The notes under the pieces were generated by a model, which saw only the letters and a program-made list of their open reading frames with translations, was not told where the DNA came from and did not search any database. Below, piece after piece: positions 28,746-36,722 of a DNA stretch of 64,000 bases (positions are counted from its first letter, which is position 1; each line of letters starts with the position of its first letter). Made by a program: the position numbers and the translations under genes. Source of the DNA: Streptomyces hilarionis (GTDB lineage Bacteria > Actinomycetota > Actinomycetes > Streptomycetales > Streptomycetaceae); assembly GCF_024539675.1 (NCBI RefSeq), contig NZ_JAHHIT010000037.1, forward strand, positions 62,001 to 126,000, given 5' to 3'.

Positions 28746-30025
28746 GCGGTCACCTCGTCGGCGCCGCGCAGGACGAACGCGGCGGCGACGGCGCCGACCG
28801 CCAGCGCGGTCGTGGTGAGGGCGAGCGCCGTGCGCGGGCCCCACAGGTTCCAGGCCGCGCCGAAGGCGAGCGAGCAGGCGAAGCGGGCGAGCGCCTGTCC
28901 GGTGCCGACGAGCGCCTGCCCGGCGCCCTGGTGCTGTGGTGGGACGGCGCCGGCGGTGGCGGCCGCGAGGACGCCGTCCGTCGCCGCGTAGAACGCGCCG
29001 TGCAGCACGAGGACGGCGATCACGGCCGGGACGCCGTGCCAGGGGCTCAGGACCAGCCCGTAGCCGGCGAGCAGCAGGCCGTGCCCGGCGAGGAAGAGCC
29101 GGCGGCGGCTGACCCGGTCGGCGAGGACGCCGACGGGGACGGCCAGGGTCAGGAAGACGGCGGCGGTGCCCAGCGGCAGCAGCGGGAAGAGGTGGGCGGG
29201 CAGGTCGCCGTCGCGTTGCAGGAGCAGGTAGAGGAAGGAGTCGCTGACGGTGGTCAGGCCGAGCAGGGTGGCGCACACGGTGAGCCGGCGCAGTCGCGGC
29301 CGGCGCAGCAGCCCGAGCGCGTCCCGCAGCGTCGGCCGCGGCTCAGGCCGCCGTGCGGACGGCGCGGGGATCGCCGCCGTCGCGCCCGTGGCGTGCCGGG
29401 GCACGAAGAGCACCAGGACGAGCACGCCGAGCGCGGCGGCGCAGCCGCTCACCGCGAAGACCGCGTCGTAGCCGTCGACGGTGGCCCGCAGCACGGCGAA
29501 GGCGGCGAGCGGTCCGAGCAGCGCGCCGGTGGTGTCCATGGCGCGGTGCACCCCGAAGGCGCGCCCGCGGTGCTCGGGCGCGGTGGCCAGCGAGATCATC
29601 GCGTCCCTGGGGGCGGTGCGCAGCCCCTTTCCGGTGCGGTCGGCCGCGAGCACGGCGCTGATCGCCGGGAGGGTGTGGGCGAGCAGCAACAGGGGTTTGC
29701 ACAGGGCCGACAGGCCGTAGCCGAGGCCCGCCACCGCCTTGTGCCGGCGCCCGCCGCGGTCGGCGAGGTGACCGCCCGCCAGCCGCACCAGCGCGCCGAC
29801 GCCGTTGTTGATGCCGTCGAGGAGTCCGAAGCCGAGCGGCGACAGCCCCAGGCCCGTGATCACGTACAGCGGCAGGACGGCGGTGACCATCTCCGAGGAG
29901 ACGTCCGTGATCAGGCTGACCGCTCCCAGGGCCAGCACGGTGGCGGGCACGGCGGCCGGCCGCCGCCCCGGACCGGAGTCCGGGGCGGTGGCGGCCGCGG
30001 CGCCGCGGGAGTCCGCGAGGTACAC
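28742..30025 (-). CDS. MFS transporter
   Basis: The 427-residue protein has about 12 predicted membrane helices. The loop 2-3 MFS motif reads GGHLADRGGRRHKAVAG and a second-half copy reads PVGVLADRVSRRRLFLAGHG. The start is GTG 30025, 5 bp after the phosphoesterase stop, so translation is coupled; longer in-frame starts run into the upstream gene. It is probably an exporter of drugs or small solutes. Transcribed with the secreted phosphoesterase and the TolB-like gene. Confidence 0.88.
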   Translation of the reverse strand: MYLADSRGAAAATAPDSGPGRRPAAVPATVLALGAVSLITDVSSEMVTAVLPLYVITGLGLSPLGFGLLDGINNGVGALVRLAGGHLADRGGRRHKAVAGLGYGLSALCKPLLLLAHTLPAISAVLAADRTGKGLRTAPRDAMISLATAPEHRGRAFGVHRAMDTTGALLGPLAAFAVLRATVDGYDAVFAVSGCAAALGVLVLVLFVPRHATGATAAIPAPSARRPEPRPTLRDALGLLRRPRLRRLTVCATLLGLTTVSDSFLYLLLQRDGDLPAHLFPLLPLGTAAVFLTLAVPVGVLADRVSRRRLFLAGHGLLLAGYGLVLSPWHGVPAVIAVLVLHGAFYAATDGVLAAATAGAVPPQHQGAGQALVGTGQALARFACSLAFGAAWNLWGPRTALALTTTALAVGAVAAAFVLRGADEVTA

Positions 30026-30030
30026 GGGCG

Positions 30031-30921
30031 TCAGTTCCAGATGCCGGTGATGTCCGACGCCGAGGCGGCGTTGCCCGCGTGGGCGCTCAGCCCGGCGAGG
30101 TCCTCCAGCGTGCGCAGCACGTTGTAGTGGTTGTAGGTGGTGGAGCTGGAGCTGCCGGGCGTGACGTGCTCTCCGTAGAAGAGGGTGGGGATGCGGTTGC
30201 CGGACAGCTTGTTGTCCTCGTCGAAGGTGACGGCGAGGATGCTGTTGTGGGTCCTGGCCCAGGCGGCGTACGCGCCCAGGTTGTTCTTGATCCAGGTGTC
30301 GCCGGTGGAGACCGAGCAGTCGTGCATGTCGCTGCACAGGTTCGGCACGACGAACGACACCTTCGGCAGGGTCGTGTAGTCGGTCGGGAACTGCGCGAAC
30401 GTCTTCGCCGTGTTCGTCGGCACGTTGGAGAAGCCGAACCACGGGTTGTGCTTCTGGGCGTACTTGCCGCTGCTGCACGTCGTCGAACCCTGGCTGGGCA
30501 GCGACTCGTTGTAGCTCGCCCACGTCTTGCCCTCGGCGATCAGCTCCGAGGCCAGGTTGGGCTTGGACAGGGAGCCGACGGACACGCAACTGTCGTCGGT
30601 GCGGCCCTGGTTGGAGCCGGAGAACAGCATGTAGTAGTTCGGCTCGCTGGGGTGGGTGAGGCCGTAGGACTGGGTGAGGGCGGCTCCGCCGGCCTTGAGG
30701 GTGTTGTTGAGGTAGGGGGCGCTGGAGCTGCCGATCACCTGCGTGTAGGCGTGGTTCTCCATCACCACGACCACGACGTGGTCGGGGGCGGGGAGAGCGG
30801 CGGCCTCGGCGCTGGAGGCCGTCGCGGCCCACACGCCGATCGACGCGGCGGTGAGGGCGGCGGCGCCGGCGAGCGCGGCGAGGGGGTGTCTGGTGCGCTG
30901 GGGAGCCTTGACGGCGGCCAT
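30031..30921 (-). CDS. Secreted acid phosphatase/phosphoesterase (PF04185-like)
   Basis: The 296-residue protein has a twin-basic n-region, hydrophobic core and AEA-A cleavage site near residue 40. The mature part begins with the phosphoesterase motif DHVVVVVMENHAY, with SAPYLNNTLK and LTHPSEPNYYMLFSGSNQG further on and the metal-binding FDED near residue 245. This is the alkaline-phosphatase-superfamily acid phosphatase/PLC branch. It releases phosphate from organic esters outside the cell. ATG 30921 has GGAGGACAGTC. A PHO-box-like repeat upstream suggests phosphate-starvation control. Confidence 0.9.
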   Translation of the reverse strand: MAAVKAPQRTRHPLAALAGAAALTAASIGVWAATASSAEAAALPAPDHVVVVVMENHAYTQVIGSSSAPYLNNTLKAGGAALTQSYGLTHPSEPNYYMLFSGSNQGRTDDSCVSVGSLSKPNLASELIAEGKTWASYNESLPSQGSTTCSSGKYAQKHNPWFGFSNVPTNTAKTFAQFPTDYTTLPKVSFVVPNLCSDMHDCSVSTGDTWIKNNLGAYAAWARTHNSILAVTFDEDNKLSGNRIPTLFYGEHVTPGSSSSTTYNHYNVLRTLEDLAGLSAHAGNAASASDITGIWN

Positions 30922-31299
30922 GACTGTCCTCCGGACAGAAGCGACGTGGTGGGGGGCGGCGGCCGTGACCCTACGAGGCCGAAGCCCACTCTGCGTGAAG
31001 AGCAGGCGAACGGCGGAACCCCGCGGGGTGAAGGTCGCACCGGACACCAGTAACGCACAGCAGGGCGACTCCGGCACCCCGCGGGAGCCGACGAGGTCGG
31101 CGGGGCGTGCGGGCCCCGACTCGTGCGCCGCGCACGGCAGTTGGCTCGCCGTCACCCGCGCCGGGGCCGCCCGCGGGCCGGTCCGGCCAGATCCCTGCCC
31201 CCGATCCCGGCGCGTCGGCGTGTCCGGCAAGTGACCCAGCCCGGCCCGACGCGCAGAATGGAGGTGGAGCCGCATCTACTAGTCCCCTGGGAGGTATCC
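30922..31299. other. Divergent promoter region (phosphoesterase / dhaK)
   Basis: This 378-bp gap separates divergent operons. The left part holds the PHO-box-like repeats. The right part, up to 31299, holds the dhaK promoter; the only site I can name is the GGGAGG Shine-Dalgarno. No supported gene. Confidence 0.5.
30994..31033 (-). promoter_or_regulatory. PHO-box-like direct repeats (PhoP site)
   Basis: On the minus strand, CTTCACC (31027-31033), GTTCGCC (31005-31011) and CTTCACG (30994-31000) sit with 11-nt phasing (22 nt, then 11 nt apart). Each is within one or two bases of the Streptomyces PhoP unit GTTCACC. The block lies 73-112 bp before the acid phosphatase start. Confidence 0.55.
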
Positions 31300-32292
31300 A
31301 TGAGGATGCTGATCAACGTTCCCGAGACCGTCGTCGCGGACGCGCTGCGCGGGATGGCGGCAGCCCATCCCGATCTGACCGTGGACGTCGAGAACCGGGT
31401 GATCGTACGGCGGGACGCGCCGGTGGCCGGGAAGGTCGCGCTGGTCTCCGGCGGCGGGTCGGGGCACGAGCCGTTGCACGGCGGTTTCGTCGGACCGGGG
31501 ATGCTCTCCGCCGCCTGCCCGGGCGAGGTGTTCACCTCGCCGGTCCCGGACCAGATGGTGCGGGCCGCCGCGGCCGTCGACAGCGGGGCCGGGGTCCTGT
31601 TCGTCGTGAAGAACTACACCGGTGACGTGCTCAACTTCGACATGGCGGCCGAGCTCGCCGAGGACGAGGGCATCCAGATCGCCAAGGTGCTCGTCGACGA
31701 CGACGTCGCCGTCACCGACAGTCTCTACACGGCCGGGCGGCGCGGCACGGGCGCGACGCTGTTCGTCGAGAAGATCGCGGGCGCCGCGGCCGAGGAGGGG
31801 CAGCCGCTGGACCGGGTCGCCACGCTCGCCCGGCAGGTCAACGAGAGCTCCCGCAGCTTCGGCGTGGCGCTCAGCGCCTGTACGACGCCGGCCAAGGGCA
31901 GCCCGACCTTCGACCTGCCGGCCGGCGAGCTGGAGCTGGGCGTCGGCATCCACGGCGAGCCCGGGCGCGAGCGGCGGCCGATGATGACGTCGGGCGAGAT
32001 CGCCGAATTCGCCGTCTCGGCGATCCTCGACGACATCACGCCCCGCAACCCCGTCCTCGTCCTGGTCAACGGCATGGGCGCGACGCCGCTGCTGGAGCTG
32101 TACGGCTTCAACGCGGAGGTGCAGCGGGTGCTGGCGCAGCGGGGCGTGGTCGTCGCGCACACCCTGGTCGGCAACTACGTCACGTCCCTCGACATGGCCG
32201 GCGCCTCGGTGACCCTCTGCGAGGTCGACGAGGAGCGGCTGCGGCTGTGGAACGCGCCGGTGAAGACCGCCGGCCTGCGCTGGGGCGTCTGA
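31300..32292 (+). CDS. dhaK: Dihydroxyacetone kinase, DhaK subunit
   Basis: The 330-residue subunit starts at ATG 31300 behind GGGAGG; further in-frame upstream starts are not needed. His218 (ELGVGIHGEP) matches the E. coli DhaK residue that covalently binds dihydroxyacetone, and His56 (GSGHEPLHGG) is also conserved. With DhaL and DhaM it makes the PEP-dependent dihydroxyacetone kinase giving DHAP. It is first of a dhaK-dhaL-dhaM operon; the 45-bp gap to dhaL and 7-bp gap to dhaM indicate cotranscription. Confidence 0.95.
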   Translation: MRMLINVPETVVADALRGMAAAHPDLTVDVENRVIVRRDAPVAGKVALVSGGGSGHEPLHGGFVGPGMLSAACPGEVFTSPVPDQMVRAAAAVDSGAGVLFVVKNYTGDVLNFDMAAELAEDEGIQIAKVLVDDDVAVTDSLYTAGRRGTGATLFVEKIAGAAAEEGQPLDRVATLARQVNESSRSFGVALSACTTPAKGSPTFDLPAGELELGVGIHGEPGRERRPMMTSGEIAEFAVSAILDDITPRNPVLVLVNGMGATPLLELYGFNAEVQRVLAQRGVVVAHTLVGNYVTSLDMAGASVTLCEVDEERLRLWNAPVKTAGLRWGV

Positions 32293-32337
32293 GGCAGGAC
32301 GCGAGCCCGGACCGTACCGACCATGCAAGGAGATCCC

Positions 32338-32937
32338 GTGCTCGACGCCGACTTCTTCCGCCGTTGGATGACGGCGACCGCCGCGGCCGTGGACCGCGAG
32401 GCGGACCGGCTCACGGCCCTCGACTCGCCCATCGGGGACGCCGACCACGGCAGCAACCTCCGGCGCGGCTTCACCGCGGTGACCGCCGCGCTGGAGAAGG
32501 AGTCGCCCGCGACTCCGGGCGCCGTCCTGACCCTCGCGGGCCGTCAGCTGATCTCGACGGTCGGCGGGGCCTCGGGGCCGCTGTACGGCACGCTGCTGCG
32601 CAGGACCGGCAAAGCGCTGGGCGACGCGGCGGAGGTGGACGAGCAGCAGTTCGCCGAGGCGCTGCGGGCCGGCGTGGACGCCGTGATGCAGCTCGGCGGG
32701 GCCGCGCCCGGCGACAAGACCATGATCGACGCGTTGGCGCCGGCCCTCGAGCGCATCGCCGACGGCTTCGACGCCGCCCGCTCCGCCGCCGAGCAGGGCG
32801 CGGAGGCGACGACCCCGCTCCAGGCCCGCAAGGGACGGGCCAGCTATCTCGGCGAACGCAGCATCGGCCACCAGGACCCGGGCGCGACCTCGGCGGCGCT
32901 GCTCGTCGCCGCCCTGGCCGAGACCGCGGGGAAGTGA
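32338..32937 (+). CDS. dhaL: Dihydroxyacetone kinase, DhaL (ADP-binding) subunit
   Basis: The 199-residue subunit starts at GTG 32338, with AAGGAG 5-6 nt upstream; the ATG at 32323 actually contains that Shine-Dalgarno, so GTG is preferred. Asp residues in DSPIGDADHGSNL coordinate Mg-ADP, and GGASGPLYGT and GDKTMIDAL are diagnostic. ADP is a tightly bound cofactor rephosphorylated by DhaM in this PTS-type enzyme. Confidence 0.93.
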   Translation: MLDADFFRRWMTATAAAVDREADRLTALDSPIGDADHGSNLRRGFTAVTAALEKESPATPGAVLTLAGRQLISTVGGASGPLYGTLLRRTGKALGDAAEVDEQQFAEALRAGVDAVMQLGGAAPGDKTMIDALAPALERIADGFDAARSAAEQGAEATTPLQARKGRASYLGERSIGHQDPGATSAALLVAALAETAGK

Positions 32938-32944
32938 GGCGCCG

Positions 32945-33355
32945 ATGAGCACGCGGGAGCCGGTAGGGGTCGTGCTGGTGTCGCACAGCGCGCAGGTGGC
33001 CGAGGCCGTGGCCGAGCTGGCACGGGGACTGGCCGGCGGCGGCACGGCCGTGCCGGTCGCCGCGGCGGGCGGCACGGAGGGCGGGGGGCTGGGCACCAGT
33101 GCCGAACTGATCACCGCGGCGGCGGCCTCGGTGGACCGGGGGGCCGGAGTCGCGGTCCTCGTCGATCTGGGCAGCGCGGTCCTCACGGTCAAGGCGCTGC
33201 TCGCCGAGGGCGACGAGCTGCCCGGCGCCACGCGGCTGGTGGACGCCCCGTTCGTGGAGGGCGCGGTGGCCGCGGTGGTCACCTCGGCGGCGGGCGCCGA
33301 CCTCGACGCCGTGGAGGCGGCGGCCCAGGAGGCGTACACCTACCGCAAGGTGTGA
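32945..33355 (+). CDS. dhaM: PTS-dependent dihydroxyacetone kinase phosphoryl donor DhaM
   Basis: The 136-residue protein has the EIIA-mannose fold with the phospho-acceptor His14 in VVLVSHSAQVA and the GTSAELI and DLGSAVLTVKALL segments of DhaM. It lacks the HPr and EI extensions found in E. coli DhaM, so it must receive phosphate from separate PTS proteins outside this window. It is last in the dhaKLM operon and is followed by a hairpin. Confidence 0.92.
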   Translation: MSTREPVGVVLVSHSAQVAEAVAELARGLAGGGTAVPVAAAGGTEGGGLGTSAELITAAAASVDRGAGVAVLVDLGSAVLTVKALLAEGDELPGATRLVDAPFVEGAVAAVVTSAAGADLDAVEAAAQEAYTYRKV

Positions 33356-33359
33356 CACG

Positions 33360-33382
33360 GCGGCCGGGCCCCGGCCGGCCGC
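33360..33382 (+). terminator. Hairpin after dhaM
   Basis: GCGGCCGG and CCGGCCGC form an 8-bp stem with a 7-nt loop, starting 5 nt after the dhaM stop. No U-tract. Probable operon terminator. Confidence 0.5.
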
Positions 33383-33412
33383 TCCCGGGTGACCGTGACC
33401 GGCCGACCGGAG

Positions 33413-33455
33413 CGGTCAGGCGGTCAGGCGGTCAGGCGGTCAGGCGGTCAGGCGG
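33413..33455. repeat. Five perfect 8-bp tandem repeats
   Basis: CGGTCAGG is repeated five times without mismatch (33413-33452) with a further CGG at the end. It lies in the 365-bp gap between the dhaM terminator and the chitosanase-like gene. No gene reading through it is supported on either strand. The rest of the gap to 33720 holds nothing I can name. Confidence 0.85.
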
Positions 33456-33720
33456 GACGCGGGTTTCGTCCGAGGTGTTCCGCCGGACCCGCGGCGGCGG
33501 GCGGTCGTGCCCCGACCTCTGGGCGGGGACGACGGCGGACGAGGGGTGAGATGACGGTGGCACCGGCGTGACGCCGGTCCGGGCGGGGCGGTGGTGCAAG
33601 CGCGACAGCGCTCCGGGCGTGGCGGCGGGCCCGGCCGGGACCGTGTGCCGCGACCGTCGCGCCGTCCGGGCCCGTCGCGGCAACCGTCGTCACACGCCCC
33701 GGCGCCCGGCCCGGTCGGCC

Positions 33721-34662
33721 TCAGCCGTCCCCGTCGTCCTGCCCGGGGCCTTCGCCGTTCCCGGCGCCCGGGTGCGGGGTCGTTGCGGCGCCGCCGTCCG
33801 TGCCGTCCGGGGTTTCCAGGGGCTCCTCCGACTCGGGCTCCGTGTTCGGCGTCCAGTCGTCCTCGGCGGCCTCCTCGCGGGCCGCCGCGCCGGCGTCCGT
33901 CGCCGGGGGCGCCGAGGGCGCGGGAGCGGAGGGCGCGGGGGTGGTCGTCGCGCCCGCCCCGCCTCCCTGGACGAACGCCCGCGCCAGCCGCTCCCCGACG
34001 GCCACCGCGGAGGCGTGGCTCTCGATGGGCGTCGCCCGGGCGTTCCTGAAGACGATGTACGTGACCCCCGAGGGCGTGCCGCCGCCGTGCGGGTCGGCGC
34101 GGATGCCGAGGGCCCTGGCGGTGGCGTAGGACGCCTCGCCGATGATCTCGCGCGGCCCGACGTCGCCGACGACGGCGTACTCGACCCGGTCCCCGTAGAC
34201 GACGGCCGCGACCGATCCCCCGCCCACCCCGTGGGCGCGGTGGTCCCACACGGCGCTCACGCCGGGGACCACGATGTAGGGCAGTTCCTCGGCGCTCAGA
34301 TAGCGGCCGTCGGACTGCTGGAAGGCGGTGGCCTCGGAGAACAGCGGGTCGGTGCCGCTGTTGCAGTGGGGGCCCGGGCGGCCGTCGCAGTCGATGTCCA
34401 TGTCGGCCGTCCAGAACACCGCCTCGTCGGTGCCGCAGACCGGGACCGTGGCGGGCATGTCGTCGTCGGTGCGGTACCGGCCGCGGGAGACGGGGGCGCA
34501 GTCCCGGACGCGGGCCAGGAGGTCGGCTGCGCGCACCGAGCCCTCCTGCCGGGACGAGGAGGATCCGGCGGCGGCCGGGGACGGACGCGCCGCCACGGAC
34601 GGGGTGGCCGGGGCCAGCAGGGCCAGGCCGGCCGCGGCCAGTGTCAGCGACTTGACGCGCAC
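33721..34662 (-). CDS. Secreted GH75 chitosanase-like protein
   Basis: The 313-residue protein has a signal peptide (VRVKSLTLAAAGLALLAPA...SVA). The middle is GH75-like: ADMDIDCDGRPGPHCNSGTDP (likely acidic catalytic residue near 80), then LPYIVVPGVSAVWDHRAHGVGGGSVAAVVYGDRVEYAVVGDVGP and EIIGEASYATARALGI with the second acid. A Pro/Thr/Glu-rich, acidic tail follows. GH75 members hydrolyse chitosan. The usual cysteine pairing is partly lost (GVGGGS for GIRCGD). GTG 34662 start is uncertain. Confidence 0.82.
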   Translation of the reverse strand: MRVKSLTLAAAGLALLAPATPSVAARPSPAAAGSSSSRQEGSVRAADLLARVRDCAPVSRGRYRTDDDMPATVPVCGTDEAVFWTADMDIDCDGRPGPHCNSGTDPLFSEATAFQQSDGRYLSAEELPYIVVPGVSAVWDHRAHGVGGGSVAAVVYGDRVEYAVVGDVGPREIIGEASYATARALGIRADPHGGGTPSGVTYIVFRNARATPIESHASAVAVGERLARAFVQGGGAGATTTPAPSAPAPSAPPATDAGAAAREEAAEDDWTPNTEPESEEPLETPDGTDGGAATTPHPGAGNGEGPGQDDGDG

Positions 34663-34836
34663 GATGCGGGACCCTCTCGTGAGGACGGTGACGGACACTC
34701 GGAACAATCTGGTGCCGACCTGATCACGCGGCCACTCCGACGGGGCCGTACGGTGCACGACGCGCGGTGCGCGGCCTCCGGCAGGGCTAACGGGGGAACG
34801 GGGGCGGAGGCCGGCGCCCGGCACGCCGCCGGACGG

Positions 34837-34842
34837 TAGGGT
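34837..34842 (+). promoter_or_regulatory. -10-like hexamer of a probably leaderless gene
   Basis: TAGGGT ends 8 nt before the ATG at 34851 and there is no Shine-Dalgarno sequence. This spacing puts transcription start at or beside the ATG. No convincing -35 seen. Confidence 0.45.
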
Positions 34843-34850
34843 CGGCGTAC

Positions 34851-35255
34851 ATGACAGCCGAGTCACCGACGCAGACCGTGCAGCGACTGTTCCCCCTGCT
34901 CGCCGAGGGCAGGACCGCGGAGGCGGCGGCCCTGTTCGCCGATTCCGTGTCGTTCTCGATCCCGCATCCGCCGGGCATCCCCTGGGTGCCGGAGGTCGAC
35001 TCGGCGGACGGGATGCGGACGTTCTTCGAGCTGCTGGGGACCCATGTGCGGGCCAAGGAGTTCGACCTGCGGCAGATCGTCGCCGAGGGCGACGACGTGG
35101 TGCTCCTCGGGCGCATGGTCTCCGAGGTGAGGAAGACGGGCCGCGAGATCGACACCGCGTTCGCCCTGCACGCCACGGTCCGGGACGGGCGGATCACCCG
35201 GTACCACCTCTACGAGGACACCTACGCCGTCGCCGGGGCCTACTTCGTCGACTGA
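34851..35255 (+). CDS. SnoaL-like/NTF2-fold protein
   Basis: The 134-residue protein is of single-domain SnoaL length: TVQRLFPLLAEGRTAEAAALFADSVSFSIP opens the alpha-beta cone, and EGDDVVLLGRMVSEVRKTGREIDTAFALHATVRDGRITRYHLYEDTYAV closes it. The fold binds small hydrophobic ligands or acts as isomerase or cyclase; the activity cannot be assigned. Monocistronic, with a strong hairpin downstream. Confidence 0.83.
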   Translation: MTAESPTQTVQRLFPLLAEGRTAEAAALFADSVSFSIPHPPGIPWVPEVDSADGMRTFFELLGTHVRAKEFDLRQIVAEGDDVVLLGRMVSEVRKTGREIDTAFALHATVRDGRITRYHLYEDTYAVAGAYFVD

Positions 35256-35311
35256 CCGCCCCGGCGGGCGCCTCGTGCGCCAAGGAGCGGCGTCCGGGGC
35301 CGAGCAGGAGG

Positions 35312-35349
35312 CCGGGGGCCCGGCGGCCTGTGCGGCCCCGGGCCCCCGG
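35312..35349. terminator. Strong GC hairpin after SnoaL-like gene
   Basis: CCGGGGGCCCGG (35312-35323) pairs perfectly with CCGGGCCCCCGG (35338-35349), with an inner GGCC/GGCC stem. It starts 57 bp after the stop. The rest of the 319-bp gap holds a dre-like palindrome at 35532. Confidence 0.5.
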
Positions 35350-35531
35350 GCGACTCCGCGGGCGCGGGATCAGCGACGACAGCGGTCCGCGCCACCGGCG
35401 TGAACTTCCGTTCCCTCAGGGAGAGTTCAGCCGCGAAGGGCTTCAGCATACGTAACGTCCCGACGCGGTCGCCGTCGGCGGCCCCGCGAGACCGCCGCCC
35501 TCTTGCCGCGCTCGCGGGGACCACGCCATAT

Positions 35532-35543
35532 TGGTCCGGACCA
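35532..35543. promoter_or_regulatory. DasR-type (dre-like) palindrome
   Basis: TGGTCCGGACCA is a perfect 12-bp palindrome differing from the central dre core TGGTCTAGACCA of the GntR-family GlcNAc regulator DasR only in the middle two bases. It lies 32 bp before the fibronectin-III lipoprotein start. Confidence 0.6.
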
Positions 35544-35574
35544 TTGCCGCCGTGCCGGGCCGGGAGGCGAAGCC

Positions 35575-36552
35575 GTGCGACGTGTTGCGCTGGGCCTTGC
35601 GGGGAGCACGCTGGTGGCGGCCGTGACGTGCGGCTGCGCCGCCACGGGCGGCGTGGACGAGGGGCGGGCGCCCGGCGCGCCGACGGGCGTCAGCGCGCAG
35701 GCCGGGAGCGCGACGAGCGTGCACGTGATGTGGAACGCGGTCGCCGCCGACGGCGAGGTCAGCGCCTACGAGGTGTACCGGGACGGCCGAAAGGCCGGCG
35801 AGGCGCCCGGCTCCGCGCACATGCTGGACGTCGTCCGGCTCGCCCCGTCCACCGCGTACGTCTTCACCGTGCGGGCCCGCGACGCCGAGGGGCGGCTCGG
35901 CCCGCGCAGCCGGGAGGCGCGGGCCACCACCGCGGCCGCCGCCCTCGCGGACGGCGCCGCCCCGACCGCGCCGGGCCGGGTCACCGGCCGGGCCGCCGGG
36001 AGCCGGGCGGTCCAGCTGTCCTGGTCCGCCGCCACCGACGACCGCCGGGTCGTGTCGTACGACGTCTACCAGGGCGGCACGAAGATCCACAGCGTCGGAG
36101 GGGGGCAGACGGCGACGGTCGTCACGGGGCTGCGGCCGCACACCCGCTACGCGTTCACCGTCCGGGCCCGCGACGCGGCCGGCAACCTCTCGCCCGCCGG
36201 TCCGCCCGTGCGTCTGACGACCGCGGCCGGCGCGGACGCGGGGCGCGGCACCGCGCCGGCCGACTTCCGTGCCGCCGCCCGGCTCGCCGACGGCGCCTAC
36301 CAGCTCGACCTGTCCTGGACGCCGCCGCAGGTGGACGGCGTCGTCACGGAATACCAGGTCGAGCTCGACGGGCGGGTGGCCACCTCGCTGGTCTGGGGCG
36401 GCGCCCCGCCGCGGGGAAGGGCGACGTACAGCTTCTACGTGGGGCGGGAGGCGGGGGTCGGCCACCGGGTGCGGCTGCGGGCCCGGCTGCCGGACGGCAC
36501 CTGGGGCGCGTTCTCGGCGCCGCGCTCGGTGACGACGGGCGGGCGCGGGTGA
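35575..36552 (+). CDS. Fibronectin type III lipoprotein
   Basis: The 325-residue protein starts at GTG 35575 behind GGGAGG. A short basic start and hydrophobic run end in a Cys pair near residue 20 (VAAVTCGCAA), a probable lipobox. Two fibronectin type III domains (about 40-125 and 130-215, each with the Y-x-V-Y strand: AYEVYRDG, SYDVYQGG) and a third FnIII-like domain (225-320) follow. Such domains link or display carbohydrate-active enzymes. The dre-like site suggests link to chitin or GlcNAc metabolism (inference). No catalytic domain seen. Confidence 0.82.
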   Translation: MRRVALGLAGSTLVAAVTCGCAATGGVDEGRAPGAPTGVSAQAGSATSVHVMWNAVAADGEVSAYEVYRDGRKAGEAPGSAHMLDVVRLAPSTAYVFTVRARDAEGRLGPRSREARATTAAAALADGAAPTAPGRVTGRAAGSRAVQLSWSAATDDRRVVSYDVYQGGTKIHSVGGGQTATVVTGLRPHTRYAFTVRARDAAGNLSPAGPPVRLTTAAGADAGRGTAPADFRAAARLADGAYQLDLSWTPPQVDGVVTEYQVELDGRVATSLVWGGAPPRGRATYSFYVGREAGVGHRVRLRARLPDGTWGAFSAPRSVTTGGRG

Positions 36553-36722
36553 GCCGGGCCGCCGTCAGGGCCGTCCGGGGGAATCCGTCACCTGGCCGGG
36601 TGCGGCCCGGGTGCGGGGCGGACGGGCGGCGCATTGGCTGACCCTGAGGCAGCACGGGCGTACCCGATCCTCGGCGGCGCAAGGGATGTACCGCCAACCG
36701 TGCCGCCGCCGGAGGACATCCC

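Noticed and set aside
33413..33455. Octamer tandem repeat as a CRISPR array
   Set aside because: Units are 8 bp without spacers and no cas gene is near; it is a simple tandem repeat.
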